DNA from: Paenibacillus glycanilyticus
Lineage (GTDB): Bacteria; Bacillota; Bacilli; Paenibacillales; Paenibacillaceae
Length of the DNA stretch: 64,000 bases
NCBI RefSeq assembly: GCF_030161375.1
Contig: NZ_BSSQ01000005.1
Coordinates: 124,001-188,000, forward strand
Direction of reading: 5' to 3'
Part shown: positions 52,849-62,291 of the stretch, one piece after another
How positions within the stretch are numbered: position 1 is the stretch's first letter
Layout of the letters: every line of letters starts with the position of its first letter
Translations under genes and position numbers: made by a program
The notes under the pieces: generated by a model
Seen by the model: only the letters and a program-made list of their open reading frames with translations
The model's database searches: none
What the model was told of the DNA's origin: nothing

Positions 52849-53829
52849 CTAGTACAAGCTCTCGCCCGTTGTTGATTTGCTGATTTTATTCGCTCCCACG
52901 AGAAGGACAAAACCAATGACCGATTTGAACAATCCAATAGCCGTTGTCATGGAAAATTGACCGTTCATAATGCCTAAACGATAAGCATAGGTATCCAAAA
53001 TTTCCCCAACCTCATACGTAATCGGGCTTAAGAAGATATACACCTGTTCAAATCCTACGTCCATGACGTTGCCGATTTTGAGGAGCAGGAGAATCGTAAT
53101 CGCTGGCAGGATGCCTGGGAACGTGACATTCTGGAACTGCTTCCAGCGCCCTGCCCCATCTATCTTGGCCGCTTCGTACAGCGAAGGATTTATGCCGGAT
53201 AAAGCAGCCAGGAAGATGATCGTGCTCCAGCCCATCTCCTTCCATATGCCGGCAGATACAACGACGGACCGGAACGCTGAAGGCGATTGCAAGAAATCGA
53301 ATGCATGTCCCCCTAATCCTTCAATCATGCCGTTGACGAGGCCGCTTTGCACCGAAAGCATCATGTAAGCCAAGCCGTAGACGAGCGTCCAAGACAGAAA
53401 ATGCGGTAAGTACAAAACCGTTTGCACCCAGCGCTTGAAGCCCATATTGCGAACCTCATTCAGCAGGCATGCTAGAATAATCGGCGCCGGGAAAGAGAAC
53501 ACGATTTGGTACAAACTGATCAGCAGCGTATTTTTAATTAATCGGGCATACTCCGGATTCGTATACATGAGTTTAAACCATTGAAATCCGACCCATTTGC
53601 TTTTGAGAAAACCTTCAAAGATGTTGTAATCCTTGAAGGCAATAACGCTGCCAAGCAGAGGAATGTACTTGAAGGTTATAAAATAAATGAAGACGGGAAT
53701 CAACATGATATAGAGGGCATTGTTTTTCTTCACGAATTGAAAGAAACTCAGCTCTCCGGTTTTCCGTTTCCTGTTAGACAACGGCTTCTTTACCTGGACC
53801 GAAGCTGCTTCTAGGATCTCGTTATTCAT
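52849..53829 (-). CDS. Sugar ABC transporter permease (LplB type), second system
   Basis: This 326-residue permease opens the second importer operon. It has about six transmembrane helices (ALYIMLIPVFIYFITFKYIP first), the family motif AFKDYNIFEGFLKSKWVGFQ, and the EAA loop INPSLYEAAKIDGAGRWKQF. It ends SKSTTGESLY. GAGGTG lies six bases before ATG 53829; an in-frame GTG nine bases upstream is less likely. A TATAAT at 53860-53865 lies about 30 bases upstream. The gene directly upstream encodes a cytoplasmic six-hairpin enzyme, separated by about 100 bases that contain this promoter. Confidence 0.93.
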   Translation of the reverse strand: MNNEILEAASVQVKKPLSNRKRKTGELSFFQFVKKNNALYIMLIPVFIYFITFKYIPLLGSVIAFKDYNIFEGFLKSKWVGFQWFKLMYTNPEYARLIKNTLLISLYQIVFSFPAPIILACLLNEVRNMGFKRWVQTVLYLPHFLSWTLVYGLAYMMLSVQSGLVNGMIEGLGGHAFDFLQSPSAFRSVVVSAGIWKEMGWSTIIFLAALSGINPSLYEAAKIDGAGRWKQFQNVTFPGILPAITILLLLKIGNVMDVGFEQVYIFLSPITYEVGEILDTYAYRLGIMNGQFSMTTAIGLFKSVIGFVLLVGANKISKSTTGESLY

Positions 53830-53859
53830 AGGTCCCACCTCTTCTCTGTTTATATTTCT

Positions 53860-53865
53860 ATTATA
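53860..53865 (-). promoter_or_regulatory. -10 element of the second importer operon (weak -35, probably activated)
   Basis: TATAAT on the minus strand, with only TAGGAC at the -35 position. As in the first importer, this fits control by the linked AraC-type response regulator. Confidence 0.5.
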
Positions 53866-53932
53866 TAAACGGCTGTTTCACGGTCCTAGTGGGGAATCTT
53901 TCGAAGTTCATGGCAATCTTCTGTTCTTTGCG

Positions 53933-56122
53933 TTATTCGACGCGATAAGTCAAACGGCCGCCTTCAAAGCTAGATTTAACGAGGGGAACCGTCCCCCTCT
54001 CCCAATCGGCGAACAAAAGAATAGGCACTTGCAGCGACCCTCGAACCGGGGCAAAAGATTGCTTCCCAGCAACCGCATCGTACACGAAGCCCGCTGCCGC
54101 ATCCAAATAACCGAACACGGCTACGCCTCTTGGATAGAAGCTCAGGTTATTGCCGTAGAACGTTTCGAAGAACAAGGCCACCTGCTGCGTATTGGTCGTG
54201 GTTTGCCAGCTCCAGTAATTCTCTATGAGATGGAAGAGATCCAGCCCCCGGTAGGCCGCGGCGATGTCTCTAAGCATATTCATGGATATCCAGCCTACTT
54301 TGCCCGAGTGACTGGCGAGTCCCGGAATAAATTGACCTTCGTTCTCCGTGTCTTCATAGCTCGTATGGCGGCAGCCGTATCGGCCCAATGTTTTGTCCGT
54401 TGCCGTTTCCATGTCCAGGCGCAGTCTTTCATCTAGCAAGCCGGTACGATGGCCGACCATATCGAGCAAGGAAAGGCCATTCACCGTATAAATATGATAA
54501 GCATCCCAGCCTAGCAGCTCGCCCGTCTTTGGCTCGCCCGTCCACGGATCCACGGTTCCGTCCATCGTTCTCGACAGCGTGACGGCATAATGATCCTTCA
54601 GCCACCCCTTCTCCTCGATGGTCGCAAGAGCCGTCTGAGCATACTGCTCATAGACTTCCAATTCCTTAGCGTCCGCATCGCCCGCATGACGTAGGATTTG
54701 AATGCCTGCCTGAATTGCGGCCAATGACTTCACGCCCAAATAAACTTGTTCCGAGCCGTATTGAATGGCAGGAGAAGCATCGTCGACGGTATTGGCGCAG
54801 CCTTTATCCGGGATGCCGTTTCCGGTCGTATCGCAACAAGCGATAAAAGCCATTAATTTACGGATAAACCCGCTATGCCGAACAATCGTAGCATCCTTGC
54901 CGGATCTCCGCCAATGCGCGAAAGCCAGAAGAATGTAATTCGTACTTTCTTCGACTTCCATCTCGTGAGGGTAATACTGCTTCGTGCTATCGCCGAATAC
55001 CCCCATATCATGGGATAAATAGAGCGTACCCTCGCCCCGTTCTCCGAGCAGAAGCTTCCCGTCTTTGCCAAAGAATGGCCATTCATTAAGCTCAAGCTCC
55101 AGCAACTCCGGCCAGAACGCAAGATAGAACGGCCCTTGCGTATACTCCACGTCGACGGTGGAATGGAAGTAACAATTGCCCTCCCACACGGTAAACCAGT
55201 CTTGCCCGTTGTCCCTTACCACCCACCATGTATTCAGCAGCCAGGCGTGCAAGGTTTGAGCCAGCAATTTAGAAGTAGATTCTCCAAGCGTATGATTGGA
55301 CAGAATACGATCGACCTTCTCCGAATTATCCGCTACTTCATCGGCATGACGAATGGACCATTCAACAACCTGATCAAGTCCGGCAAAGCTTTGCGTATAT
55401 TTGAATGGACTGCGATGGCCCAATACATTCAATACGGGCTGATCCCAAGCGCACCATGCAAGGGATAGGGAGTCGCCTTTCATTCCTTTGCCCAGCGAGA
55501 AGGATGCCGTCACGCAGTCGTCTTCCCACACGCCCGAAAGAATTGAGATGTGATCCCGGCATGATATGGTTTCCTCTTCCGTGCGAATTCCGCTCTGATG
55601 ATCCCCTTCGTCTTGCGGCCGCAAAACAACGGATTCATATACAGCTTCAATTCCCGCCGCATTCGATTCTAGAGCGGAGCTAAAGGCAAATCCTTCTCCC
55701 GAGAAGCCCAAGAACAGCTTGCCTTCCACCGTTTCGTCGTACTGCGCAATCCAGCGGTACGAGGAAGGCAAGCGATCCACTTCGAGACTCAGATAAATGA
55801 CTGGCACCGTACTGAAAAAGTTATCTCTCGGACGAAACGGAATGCGGGCCGTTAACTTCACGTGAATACCCGTCTCCGGATCGATGCCGCTTAACGTCAT
55901 CGTTGTCGCCGTCATCTCCTGATCAACGAACTCGAAGGATTGTCCCTCCTGCGCCAGCGGAAGCGTCAGCACCCGCTCTCCGAGCGTCACTCCCGCTCTA
56001 ATCTGAATCGGCAAGCCGGGATGGTTGCCATGCCGGACGAGGTACGATTGCCGGTTAACCGGATCCCAGGCAAATCCCAGCCTTGATCCCAATACTGTCA
56101 GTGCGTCTCCCATTAATTGCAT
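53933..56122 (-). CDS. Six-hairpin glycosidase-like enzyme (possible clan GH-O relative)
   Basis: This 729-residue cytoplasmic protein has an N-terminal beta-sandwich (about 1-280) and a C-terminal (alpha/alpha)6-like barrel. The segment WFTVWEGNCYFHSTVDVEYT, followed by FYLAFWPELLELELNEW, is laid out like the nucleophile region of GH116/GH52 beta-glycosidases (a Glu, then S/T-x-D-V, then WPxLEL). Later conserved-looking stretches are GEGTLYLSHDMGVFGDST, YPHEMEVEESTNY and ANTVDDASPAIQYGSEQVYL. The assignment is by pattern only, so family and substrate remain open. GGAGG precedes the ATG. It lies between the two-component genes and the importer permeases, so it probably cleaves the imported oligosaccharide. 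Confidence 0.6.
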   Translation of the reverse strand: MQLMGDALTVLGSRLGFAWDPVNRQSYLVRHGNHPGLPIQIRAGVTLGERVLTLPLAQEGQSFEFVDQEMTATTMTLSGIDPETGIHVKLTARIPFRPRDNFFSTVPVIYLSLEVDRLPSSYRWIAQYDETVEGKLFLGFSGEGFAFSSALESNAAGIEAVYESVVLRPQDEGDHQSGIRTEEETISCRDHISILSGVWEDDCVTASFSLGKGMKGDSLSLAWCAWDQPVLNVLGHRSPFKYTQSFAGLDQVVEWSIRHADEVADNSEKVDRILSNHTLGESTSKLLAQTLHAWLLNTWWVVRDNGQDWFTVWEGNCYFHSTVDVEYTQGPFYLAFWPELLELELNEWPFFGKDGKLLLGERGEGTLYLSHDMGVFGDSTKQYYPHEMEVEESTNYILLAFAHWRRSGKDATIVRHSGFIRKLMAFIACCDTTGNGIPDKGCANTVDDASPAIQYGSEQVYLGVKSLAAIQAGIQILRHAGDADAKELEVYEQYAQTALATIEEKGWLKDHYAVTLSRTMDGTVDPWTGEPKTGELLGWDAYHIYTVNGLSLLDMVGHRTGLLDERLRLDMETATDKTLGRYGCRHTSYEDTENEGQFIPGLASHSGKVGWISMNMLRDIAAAYRGLDLFHLIENYWSWQTTTNTQQVALFFETFYGNNLSFYPRGVAVFGYLDAAAGFVYDAVAGKQSFAPVRGSLQVPILLFADWERGTVPLVKSSFEGGRLTYRVE

Positions 56123-56243
56123 CGTTCATTCCTCCTGTATGTCTGTTCTCGCTTCGGTTTGCTTATCATTATAGGTCCGCTGTCTTCCGCCAAACAGTAG
56201 AGGAGGTTTCGTTTTACTACGACAATCTTCGGGAAATAGCAAA

Positions 56244-56280
56244 AAAAGACTGTACCGCGCGTCGCACGGTACAGTCTTTT
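56244..56280 (-). terminator. Intrinsic terminator after the second two-component operon
   Basis: A perfect 14-bp stem (AAAAGACTGTACCG, 56244-56257 with 56267-56280) follows the response-regulator stop and is flanked by a T run on the minus strand. Confidence 0.85.
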
Positions 56281-56291
56281 GTGACGAAAAA

Positions 56292-57380
56292 TCAGGATTT
56301 CATCCGTTTCTTGTAATCGAGCGGGCTTAACCCATAATGCTTCTTAAACAATTGAGAGAAATACGTCACGTCCTCATAACCAACCTGATTGGCAATCGCG
56401 TAGATTTTTTCCGTGGTTGCCATTAAGATGTTGCGAGCTTCGCGCATTCGCACCGTTACCGTGTATGTGCCGATCGTCATTCCGGTTTCCTGCTTGAATA
56501 AGGTGCACATATACGTTTTATTCATGGCTGCGTGATCCGCAAGCTCCTGAAGATTAATCTGCTCTCCGTAGTGCCGGTCGATATACATTTTTATTTTATC
56601 GATAACCTTTACGGATTGCTGATCGCGGATGCCCCTCATCGCATCCACAAGCTGATAAGCGCCTTCTTCCAGCCTTCGAACCGCACATAACCGGAAGTAG
56701 CTTCGAACCTCTTGCAGCGACAGGGCGGCTTCGCCAAGCCCAATATCGTTGCCCTCCTCCAGCGCTAGCTTTATGCGGTCGGAAGTCAATTCCTCGATGA
56801 TCGTGCTTAGCCACAGATTGCTTAACGGATTCAGCAAGTTAAAGTTGCCTGCTACCCAGCTTTCCAGCAATTCCAGCGTTTCTACAATTAGAAGAGGCAG
56901 CGTCTCTACATGCAAAGTTCGAATATGCTCCAGCCATTTATCCACCCATTGTTTATGATGAGGCAGCTTTTTGAGCATTAACTGGGCTGCAACTCGATGA
57001 CGATCCGCGTCCAACTTTTCACTAGCCTTGTCCAAGGCACGGAAGAGCAGCTCCTCATCCACCGGCTTCAGAATGTAATCCAGAGCATGTAATTGAATAC
57101 TCTGCTTAGCGTATTGAAAATCATCGTAACTGGAAACAACCATACAGCGCATCCAGGGATACCGCTCGTTGATTGCGCCGATGAGCGCCAGCCCGTCCAT
57201 GACCGGCATGCGGATGTCCGTTATGCATAAATCCGCATAGTGATTATCTAGCCAATCCAGCGCTTTCACGCCATTGGCAGCCGTCCCGGCAACTACGGTC
57301 GTCGGATGGTAAGCTTCTATTGATAAAGATAAACTGTCACGAATCAGAGAGGAGTCATCTACAAGAAGTACGCGTATCAT
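56292..57380 (-). CDS. YesN-type response regulator (short form), second system
   Basis: This 362-residue regulator has a receiver domain (1-120, Asp55 in DLCITDIRMPVMDG; Lys in DYILKPVDEELL), a short middle part and a C-terminal AraC domain (about 262-362) with INLQELADHAAMNKTYMCTL and KIYAIANQVGYEDVTYFSQL, followed by FKKHYGLSPLDYKKR. The linker is about 160 residues shorter than in the YesN-like regulator at 31-33 kb. Its ATG overlaps the kinase stop (ATGA), so the two are translationally coupled. It should activate the second importer operon downstream (inference). Confidence 0.93.
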   Translation of the reverse strand: MIRVLLVDDSSLIRDSLSLSIEAYHPTTVVAGTAANGVKALDWLDNHYADLCITDIRMPVMDGLALIGAINERYPWMRCMVVSSYDDFQYAKQSIQLHALDYILKPVDEELLFRALDKASEKLDADRHRVAAQLMLKKLPHHKQWVDKWLEHIRTLHVETLPLLIVETLELLESWVAGNFNLLNPLSNLWLSTIIEELTSDRIKLALEEGNDIGLGEAALSLQEVRSYFRLCAVRRLEEGAYQLVDAMRGIRDQQSVKVIDKIKMYIDRHYGEQINLQELADHAAMNKTYMCTLFKQETGMTIGTYTVTVRMREARNILMATTEKIYAIANQVGYEDVTYFSQLFKKHYGLSPLDYKKRMKS

Positions 57381-59188
57381 CCGCCAGTTCTCTCCTTTGG
57401 TTTATTCGGGAAAATAACGCTAACGCGAGTCCCGCCTTCATCCGCCATTCTTTCTATTGTGATACCCGCAAGACTATGATGCGGATAAAATGTTTTAATA
57501 CGATAATGAACATTCAGAATGCCGATTCTCGAAAGCTGCAGGAAATCCTGTTCGGTTTGCACTTGTCCCAGCGCTTCCTGGATCTCACTCAGCTTCTCGC
57601 CGGATATGCCCGCTCCGTCATCTTCGATATCCACGCGGACGTAATCGTTCTCCCATCGGTAAGCCGAGATAACAATCCTTAATCGCTCACCGGTCATTTC
57701 GTAACCATGCTTGATGCAGTTTTCCACAAAGGGCTGCAAGCAAGCCTTCAGGCACGCTGATTGCTCAATCCCGGCCTGAATCTCAAATCGGAACTCCAGC
57801 TCGCTGGGATATAAATGATCCATAATTAGCATGTAATCCCGAATATGCTTCACTTCGTCTTCAAGGGTAACTACAGATTCTTTATAATTGGACGTATACC
57901 TCAGCATATTCGAAAGCGCGATGGTCGATTTGCGAATGGGCTGATGTCCGGCCAGATTCGCCATGGCATTAATAGACTCTAAAGCATTATACAGAAAATG
58001 GGAATTGATTTGAGACTGAAGGGCAGACAATACGGCCCGTTGCTGAACCATCTTGGATTCGGCCAATTGATGGATGGAAGAATCGATGCGGTCAAGCAGC
58101 AAGTTATACGTCTCCGCCAGATCGGCAACTTCGTCCGTACCTTTCACATCGGTGCGAATATCAAAGCGTCCCAGCTTCGTTGTTGTCATCGTCCTGCGAA
58201 GTACCTTAATGCGCCTCGTAACCGAACGCGCCACTAGATAGACGAGAACAATGGCAATGACTAGACTAAGCATGGCAATGGCAGCGGTCCAATTCCGAAT
58301 TTCAATAATGCGCTGTGCCAAATCTTTATAAGGTACAAACACCACTACCCGCCAATTTACTTTCGGAATGGATTGATAGACGACCATCTGCATCTTGCTT
58401 TTATCATACAGATAGGCAGAAGCCTCGCTCTTCATCCGGGCTACCAGCGAATCTTCCAGATTAGCATTAATCATGGAGAGATCCGGCGCGGAAATAATCT
58501 TGCCGTCTTCATTGGCAATAATCGCTTGGCCATTCTTCCCCAGTTCAATCTGATCTAGAATTTGCTGAGTTGGCAGCAAGGAAATATCCACGGCCAAATA
58601 CACGGGTTGATCGGTGTAATACAGCTTTTGCACATAGGTCAGAATCGGAATTCGGATAAATTGTCCGTTGCTGTTTTTGTAATCGTTGCGAAGCTGCACA
58701 AACGACTGAATCCGGCCCGTGTCCGCTATCTTTTCTTTCAGTCCCGAGTCGGAGAAAGAGTATTCCGTATTTAATACGGCATCCCTAATGGGATTGCGAT
58801 ATACCATTTGATTGCCGTTCTCGTTATACAAAATAATGGAAAGCGTTTCCTGATGAAAATTGATATAAGGGCCAATCACCCGATTTTCCATGTCCTTGAG
58901 CTTCGTGTAGTTCTGATAGGTATCCCCTGGTTTAAGTAGCGTCCAAGCCTGGAAATCCTGACTGACCGCAAGCGTTTGGAAAAACTGTTCGTTATCGTTT
59001 ATATACCGGGTCAAATTCAATGTGGCCTGCTTCAAAATCTGATTGCTGAAGCGCTGGGCATCGGATTCAATCGCCCTGGCGCTCTTGTAATAGCTAAATC
59101 CCCCGATCGTAATAACGACAAGGATGACAATGCAGGAGATCATGAGAATAAGCTTCCATTGCAAGGAACTTTTAATGAAACGGAACAA
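57377..59188 (-). CDS. YesM-type sensor histidine kinase with Cache-like sensor, second system
   Basis: This 603-residue kinase has TM1 (about 12-34), a large extracellular dCache-like sensor (35-295), TM2 (300-320), HAMP (320-375) and the phosphoacceptor region INSHFLYNALESINAMANL with His397. The ATP-binding part has CLQPFVENCIKHGYEM and DIEDDGAGIS. In almost all relatives the residue before the histidine is proline (INPHF); here it is serine. It starts at TTG with GGAGGAGAG upstream. It is translationally coupled to its regulator and heads a locus with an importer and surface enzymes. The signal is presumably a polysaccharide fragment. Confidence 0.93.
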   Translation of the reverse strand: MFRFIKSSLQWKLILMISCIVILVVITIGGFSYYKSARAIESDAQRFSNQILKQATLNLTRYINDNEQFFQTLAVSQDFQAWTLLKPGDTYQNYTKLKDMENRVIGPYINFHQETLSIILYNENGNQMVYRNPIRDAVLNTEYSFSDSGLKEKIADTGRIQSFVQLRNDYKNSNGQFIRIPILTYVQKLYYTDQPVYLAVDISLLPTQQILDQIELGKNGQAIIANEDGKIISAPDLSMINANLEDSLVARMKSEASAYLYDKSKMQMVVYQSIPKVNWRVVVFVPYKDLAQRIIEIRNWTAAIAMLSLVIAIVLVYLVARSVTRRIKVLRRTMTTTKLGRFDIRTDVKGTDEVADLAETYNLLLDRIDSSIHQLAESKMVQQRAVLSALQSQINSHFLYNALESINAMANLAGHQPIRKSTIALSNMLRYTSNYKESVVTLEDEVKHIRDYMLIMDHLYPSELEFRFEIQAGIEQSACLKACLQPFVENCIKHGYEMTGERLRIVISAYRWENDYVRVDIEDDGAGISGEKLSEIQEALGQVQTEQDFLQLSRIGILNVHYRIKTFYPHHSLAGITIERMADEGGTRVSVIFPNKPKERTGG

Positions 59189-59407
59189 CCGAACTCTCCT
59201 CCTAGCTTCTTAGACTGTCTTAAACGCTTTTCGGACTGCCCGTTAACCAAAAAAAATAAGATGTTCCTTTCAATTCTAGCAGAAAACCGCTAGGACTAGA
59301 ATGAACACCTTTTAACCTTCAATTATGAAATGCATGATTAAGTATAAGCTGAATTCAGCTCTCGTTCCATGGGGTAATCTTCTGCTTTTGTATGACAATC
59401 TTCGTTT

Positions 59408-60373
59408 CTATCCATCAAGCCTTACGTCTAATTGCCAAGATATAACCTCTCCCGATTTAATCCTCATCAACTTATCGTTCCTGTAGGCAAGCGTGAGATC
59501 ATCATAAAAACCATTGCAAGGTTCAATCGCACAGACAGAGTTCTTGAGATAGTTCCCTTCGTCGATCCATATGCCGAGGTACGGAATTTCTTCGGCAGAC
59601 CAGCGCAGTGCGATAGACTCTCCTGTATTTCGTTCTACCAATCCCGCATGTCCTTCTCTAATCTCGCCGTTTACGTAGAACTTGCGGGAATCCCGGTTCG
59701 AAGCAGGACCAATACGGTTTATCGGATAAGGGAGAACCTCGTCGCCTTTCGGCCAGCTGTACAAGCTTCCTTCCTGTAAGAGATTGCCACCGTCGACGCA
59801 AAGGATTTGGGCCACGTCATCCGGGAGGATCACTTCAGAATGCGCGGTGGTTGCAAAGAGCGGATGTGCGCACCAAAAGGCTAACAGCGTATCCGAACCA
59901 CGATTCGTGCAGGAGTAATTGAAGCGTAATGTCTGGTCCTCAACAAAGCTAATCTCTCTGGTGAAGGTGTACGGCAGCGAGCGCCCATCAACCGAGCAAG
60001 CGATTAAGCCATCCCCAATAACAGAATTCCACGGAATGGACCAGAGTTCGCCATGGTCTGGAATCGGACTTCCGAGGTAAGGACCTTCACAGGGATAGTC
60101 ACAGGCCAGAATGGACGGAAAGCATTCGTCCCAACCACTGATGCCGGATTCGCCGAAGTCAGAACCGTACGCAACCGGATACAGTTCGCGAGCATCGGAA
60201 CCAATAAGCCATTCCTTGCCTGTCGTCTTGTAAAGCAAGGACACGATCTTTGCTCCGAGTTCCGGAATGACGATAAGCTTGACCTTATCGGATTCCAACT
60301 CAATCGCTTGTAATCCTTGATACGCGGTTTTACTGGCAATCCCGCCTTGGTACGCCCCCAACCCGTTCTTCAT
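59408..60373 (-). CDS. Aldose 1-epimerase-like (galactose mutarotase superfamily) protein
   Basis: This 321-residue cytoplasmic protein belongs to the galactose mutarotase-like beta-supersandwich superfamily. Markers include VKLIVIPELGAKIVSLLYKT, GWDECFPSI, the HGELWSIPW histidine, and CAHPLFATTAHSEVILPDD, where mutarotases keep active-site histidines, plus a late glutamate in CAIEPCNGFYDD. It may interconvert sugar anomers or act on a modified sugar. Its ATG overlaps the creatininase stop (ATGA). It is the last gene of an operon with a Rieske ferredoxin, a reductase, an aldo/keto reductase and a creatininase-like enzyme, which makes a sugar-derivative pathway likely. Confidence 0.82.
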   Translation of the reverse strand: MKNGLGAYQGGIASKTAYQGLQAIELESDKVKLIVIPELGAKIVSLLYKTTGKEWLIGSDARELYPVAYGSDFGESGISGWDECFPSILACDYPCEGPYLGSPIPDHGELWSIPWNSVIGDGLIACSVDGRSLPYTFTREISFVEDQTLRFNYSCTNRGSDTLLAFWCAHPLFATTAHSEVILPDDVAQILCVDGGNLLQEGSLYSWPKGDEVLPYPINRIGPASNRDSRKFYVNGEIREGHAGLVERNTGESIALRWSAEEIPYLGIWIDEGNYLKNSVCAIEPCNGFYDDLTLAYRNDKLMRIKSGEVISWQLDVRLDG

Positions 60374-61281
60374 GTCTCACGGCTCCATTCTTTTCCTATT
60401 GCTGACGGACTTTCGTACGGCTTCCATTGCGACTCAGCAGAGACGGCAGGCTGCCCTGGATGGGGGGACACACTCACCCAGTCATTGAACTGCTTCCGAA
60501 GTTCCGTCCAGATTCGTTCTACGTCGTCATAGGTTAACCTTCTTGGAGCCAACCGTCCCGAATGGCGTATTTCAACCAGATCAGTTGACATAGCGGTGGC
60601 TCCGGTAACTAAGCTATGCAAGCAGGTTTGCATGATCGCTTGCCCTAGTTTTTCGCTGGCCTCCGGCGCATCTTCTCCAATAGCCAAAGGTCCACCGGAA
60701 CCAGGCTCATTGTGCAAATTCAACTTAGAGAAGTTAACAAGATCCTGTCGAATGTACATCAACTGCGAAATTTCATATTTGCCCGCATGATCGCCTTCGA
60801 AGCTTCCCGCCGCCAATTCCGGATCGCTGGCCACCCATACCCGAACCCCGCAATAACTTTCGAATAAAGATGCAGCTCGGCGCAAGTCCAGCTGATTCCC
60901 TCCGCTATGTCCGGAGATAACAATAATCCCTAAGAATCCGGCATTGGCAAAGGCCCGAAGCTGATAGAGAAAGAAAGGGAGCAGAACATGCGGCGGCATG
61001 CTTGTCATGCATGCGTTATTCTCGCCTACCGTATCTTCAAGCCATCTGGCGTGATAGCCGGATTCGTGGATATGATAGCCAAGGGAAGGAGCGACAATTC
61101 CCCCGACTTGCGCGGCAGCCTGTTCACAGAGCCATTCGGCCTTAATCGTGTCGAGTCCAAATGCGGCAATTTGACCATGGGGCTCGCAAAGCCCCATAGG
61201 CAGATAGACGACAGGACACTCGGTTTGGCGCTGCTGGAACTCTGAGGGCAACAATTCGGACCAACGTACTTTATTCATCAC
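60370..61281 (-). CDS. Creatininase-family amidohydrolase
   Basis: This 303-residue protein carries the creatininase-family metal site: YLPMGLCEPHGQIAAFGLDT (Glu, His and Asp ligands), the GHSGGNQLDL motif near 125, and DHAGKYEISQLMYI with a conserved His and Glu. Relatives open cyclic amides or lactams (creatinine, FAPy, mycofactocin maturation), using two metal ions. It sits between an aldo/keto reductase and an epimerase-like protein, where hydrolysis of a sugar lactone or amide would fit better than creatinine degradation (inference). Only a weak ribosome site (GGTGATGCGTG) precedes the ATG; the gene starts three bases after the previous stop, so coupling is likely. Confidence 0.85.
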   Translation of the reverse strand: MMNKVRWSELLPSEFQQRQTECPVVYLPMGLCEPHGQIAAFGLDTIKAEWLCEQAAAQVGGIVAPSLGYHIHESGYHARWLEDTVGENNACMTSMPPHVLLPFFLYQLRAFANAGFLGIIVISGHSGGNQLDLRRAASLFESYCGVRVWVASDPELAAGSFEGDHAGKYEISQLMYIRQDLVNFSKLNLHNEPGSGGPLAIGEDAPEASEKLGQAIMQTCLHSLVTGATAMSTDLVEIRHSGRLAPRRLTYDDVERIWTELRKQFNDWVSVSPHPGQPAVSAESQWKPYESPSAIGKEWSRET

Positions 61282-61284
61282 GCA

Positions 61285-62265
61285 TCACCAGAACTTGGTG
61301 TCATAGAAATTTCTAATCCACCTATGATAGCGGAAAATTTCCTCAAACACCTCGTCCGGAAGCGGATCCTTCGCCAGTACCGCAATATTCTGGTCCGCAT
61401 ATTCAGGCACATGCATGGACACAAGCGCAGTCGTCACGCCCGGATGCTTCAACACGAATTTGATTGCAAGCTCCGCCAGGCTGTCCGCATATTGCGGAAC
61501 GAATTGACGCAAGCGGTCTATGCGTTCCATATACATGCTCCTAGGCACATAATCGAAAAACGATTTGCGATAATCACTGTCTTCGAATTTAGTATCCTCG
61601 GTCAGGAATCCGCTCAACCCTCCCTCATCCATGATGCAGCGGGCAATAAAGGCTACGTTGTTCTCCTGGCAGAACGGGATTAGGCAATCGAGCGCAAGCG
61701 GATCGAATATATTAAAAACCGTTTGAACGGCATCCACCATACCGCTTTGCACGAGCGGAAGAGCGATATCATGCCGTTGATCCGGCAAAGAAACGCCGAT
61801 ATAGCGAATCTTCCCTTCTTGCTTAAGCTGCAGCAACTCTTCCAGCCAATATTCATGTTTGTTCCATTGAGGCCAGTATTGGTGAAGCTGCATGAGGTCG
61901 ATGCAGTCGACGTCGAGCTCCCGAAGGGAGATCTCCGTACTTTCCCGAAGCCAACCTTTCGGAAAGGCTTCCTCCACCGGTATGACCGTACCCCAGCCCA
62001 CTCCGCCAGGATAACGAGACTGAATTTTACTTGCCAGGAACGGTTTTTTGCCTGTCCATTCCTTCAATGCCTTGCCGACCAGCCTCTCGGAATCACCGTA
62101 AGCCCGTGCCGTGTCTATTAAATTAACGCCTTTTTCGAGACTATGCAGAACAGAACGGATCAACTCTTCCTCCTGATAGGATCCAAGCGTCCCTCCTAAT
62201 CCCATAGCTCCGAAGCCGAGACGCGTGATGCTTTCGTCTGAACCGGCAAACTTCGAAAATTGCAT
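61285..62265 (-). CDS. Aldo/keto reductase
   Basis: This 326-residue TIM-barrel oxidoreductase uses NAD(P)H to reduce or oxidise sugars and other carbonyls. The catalytic tetrad is visible: Asp and Tyr in LIDTARAYGDSERLVGKAL (about 49 and 54), Lys in PFLASKIQSRY (about 80) and His in DLMQLHQYWP. The sequence then follows a family of sugar or galactose dehydrogenase-like AKRs (KEGKIRYIGVSLPDQRHDIA). GAGGAG precedes the ATG. It is third in the operon after the Rieske ferredoxin and its reductase; as with L-galactose or L-fucose dehydrogenases of this fold, it may oxidise a free sugar to a lactone that the creatininase-like enzyme opens (inference). Confidence 0.88.
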   Translation of the reverse strand: MQFSKFAGSDESITRLGFGAMGLGGTLGSYQEEELIRSVLHSLEKGVNLIDTARAYGDSERLVGKALKEWTGKKPFLASKIQSRYPGGVGWGTVIPVEEAFPKGWLRESTEISLRELDVDCIDLMQLHQYWPQWNKHEYWLEELLQLKQEGKIRYIGVSLPDQRHDIALPLVQSGMVDAVQTVFNIFDPLALDCLIPFCQENNVAFIARCIMDEGGLSGFLTEDTKFEDSDYRKSFFDYVPRSMYMERIDRLRQFVPQYADSLAELAIKFVLKHPGVTTALVSMHVPEYADQNIAVLAKDPLPDEVFEEIFRYHRWIRNFYDTKFW

Positions 62266-62291
62266 ACCAGAACTCCTCTCACGTTTATGCT

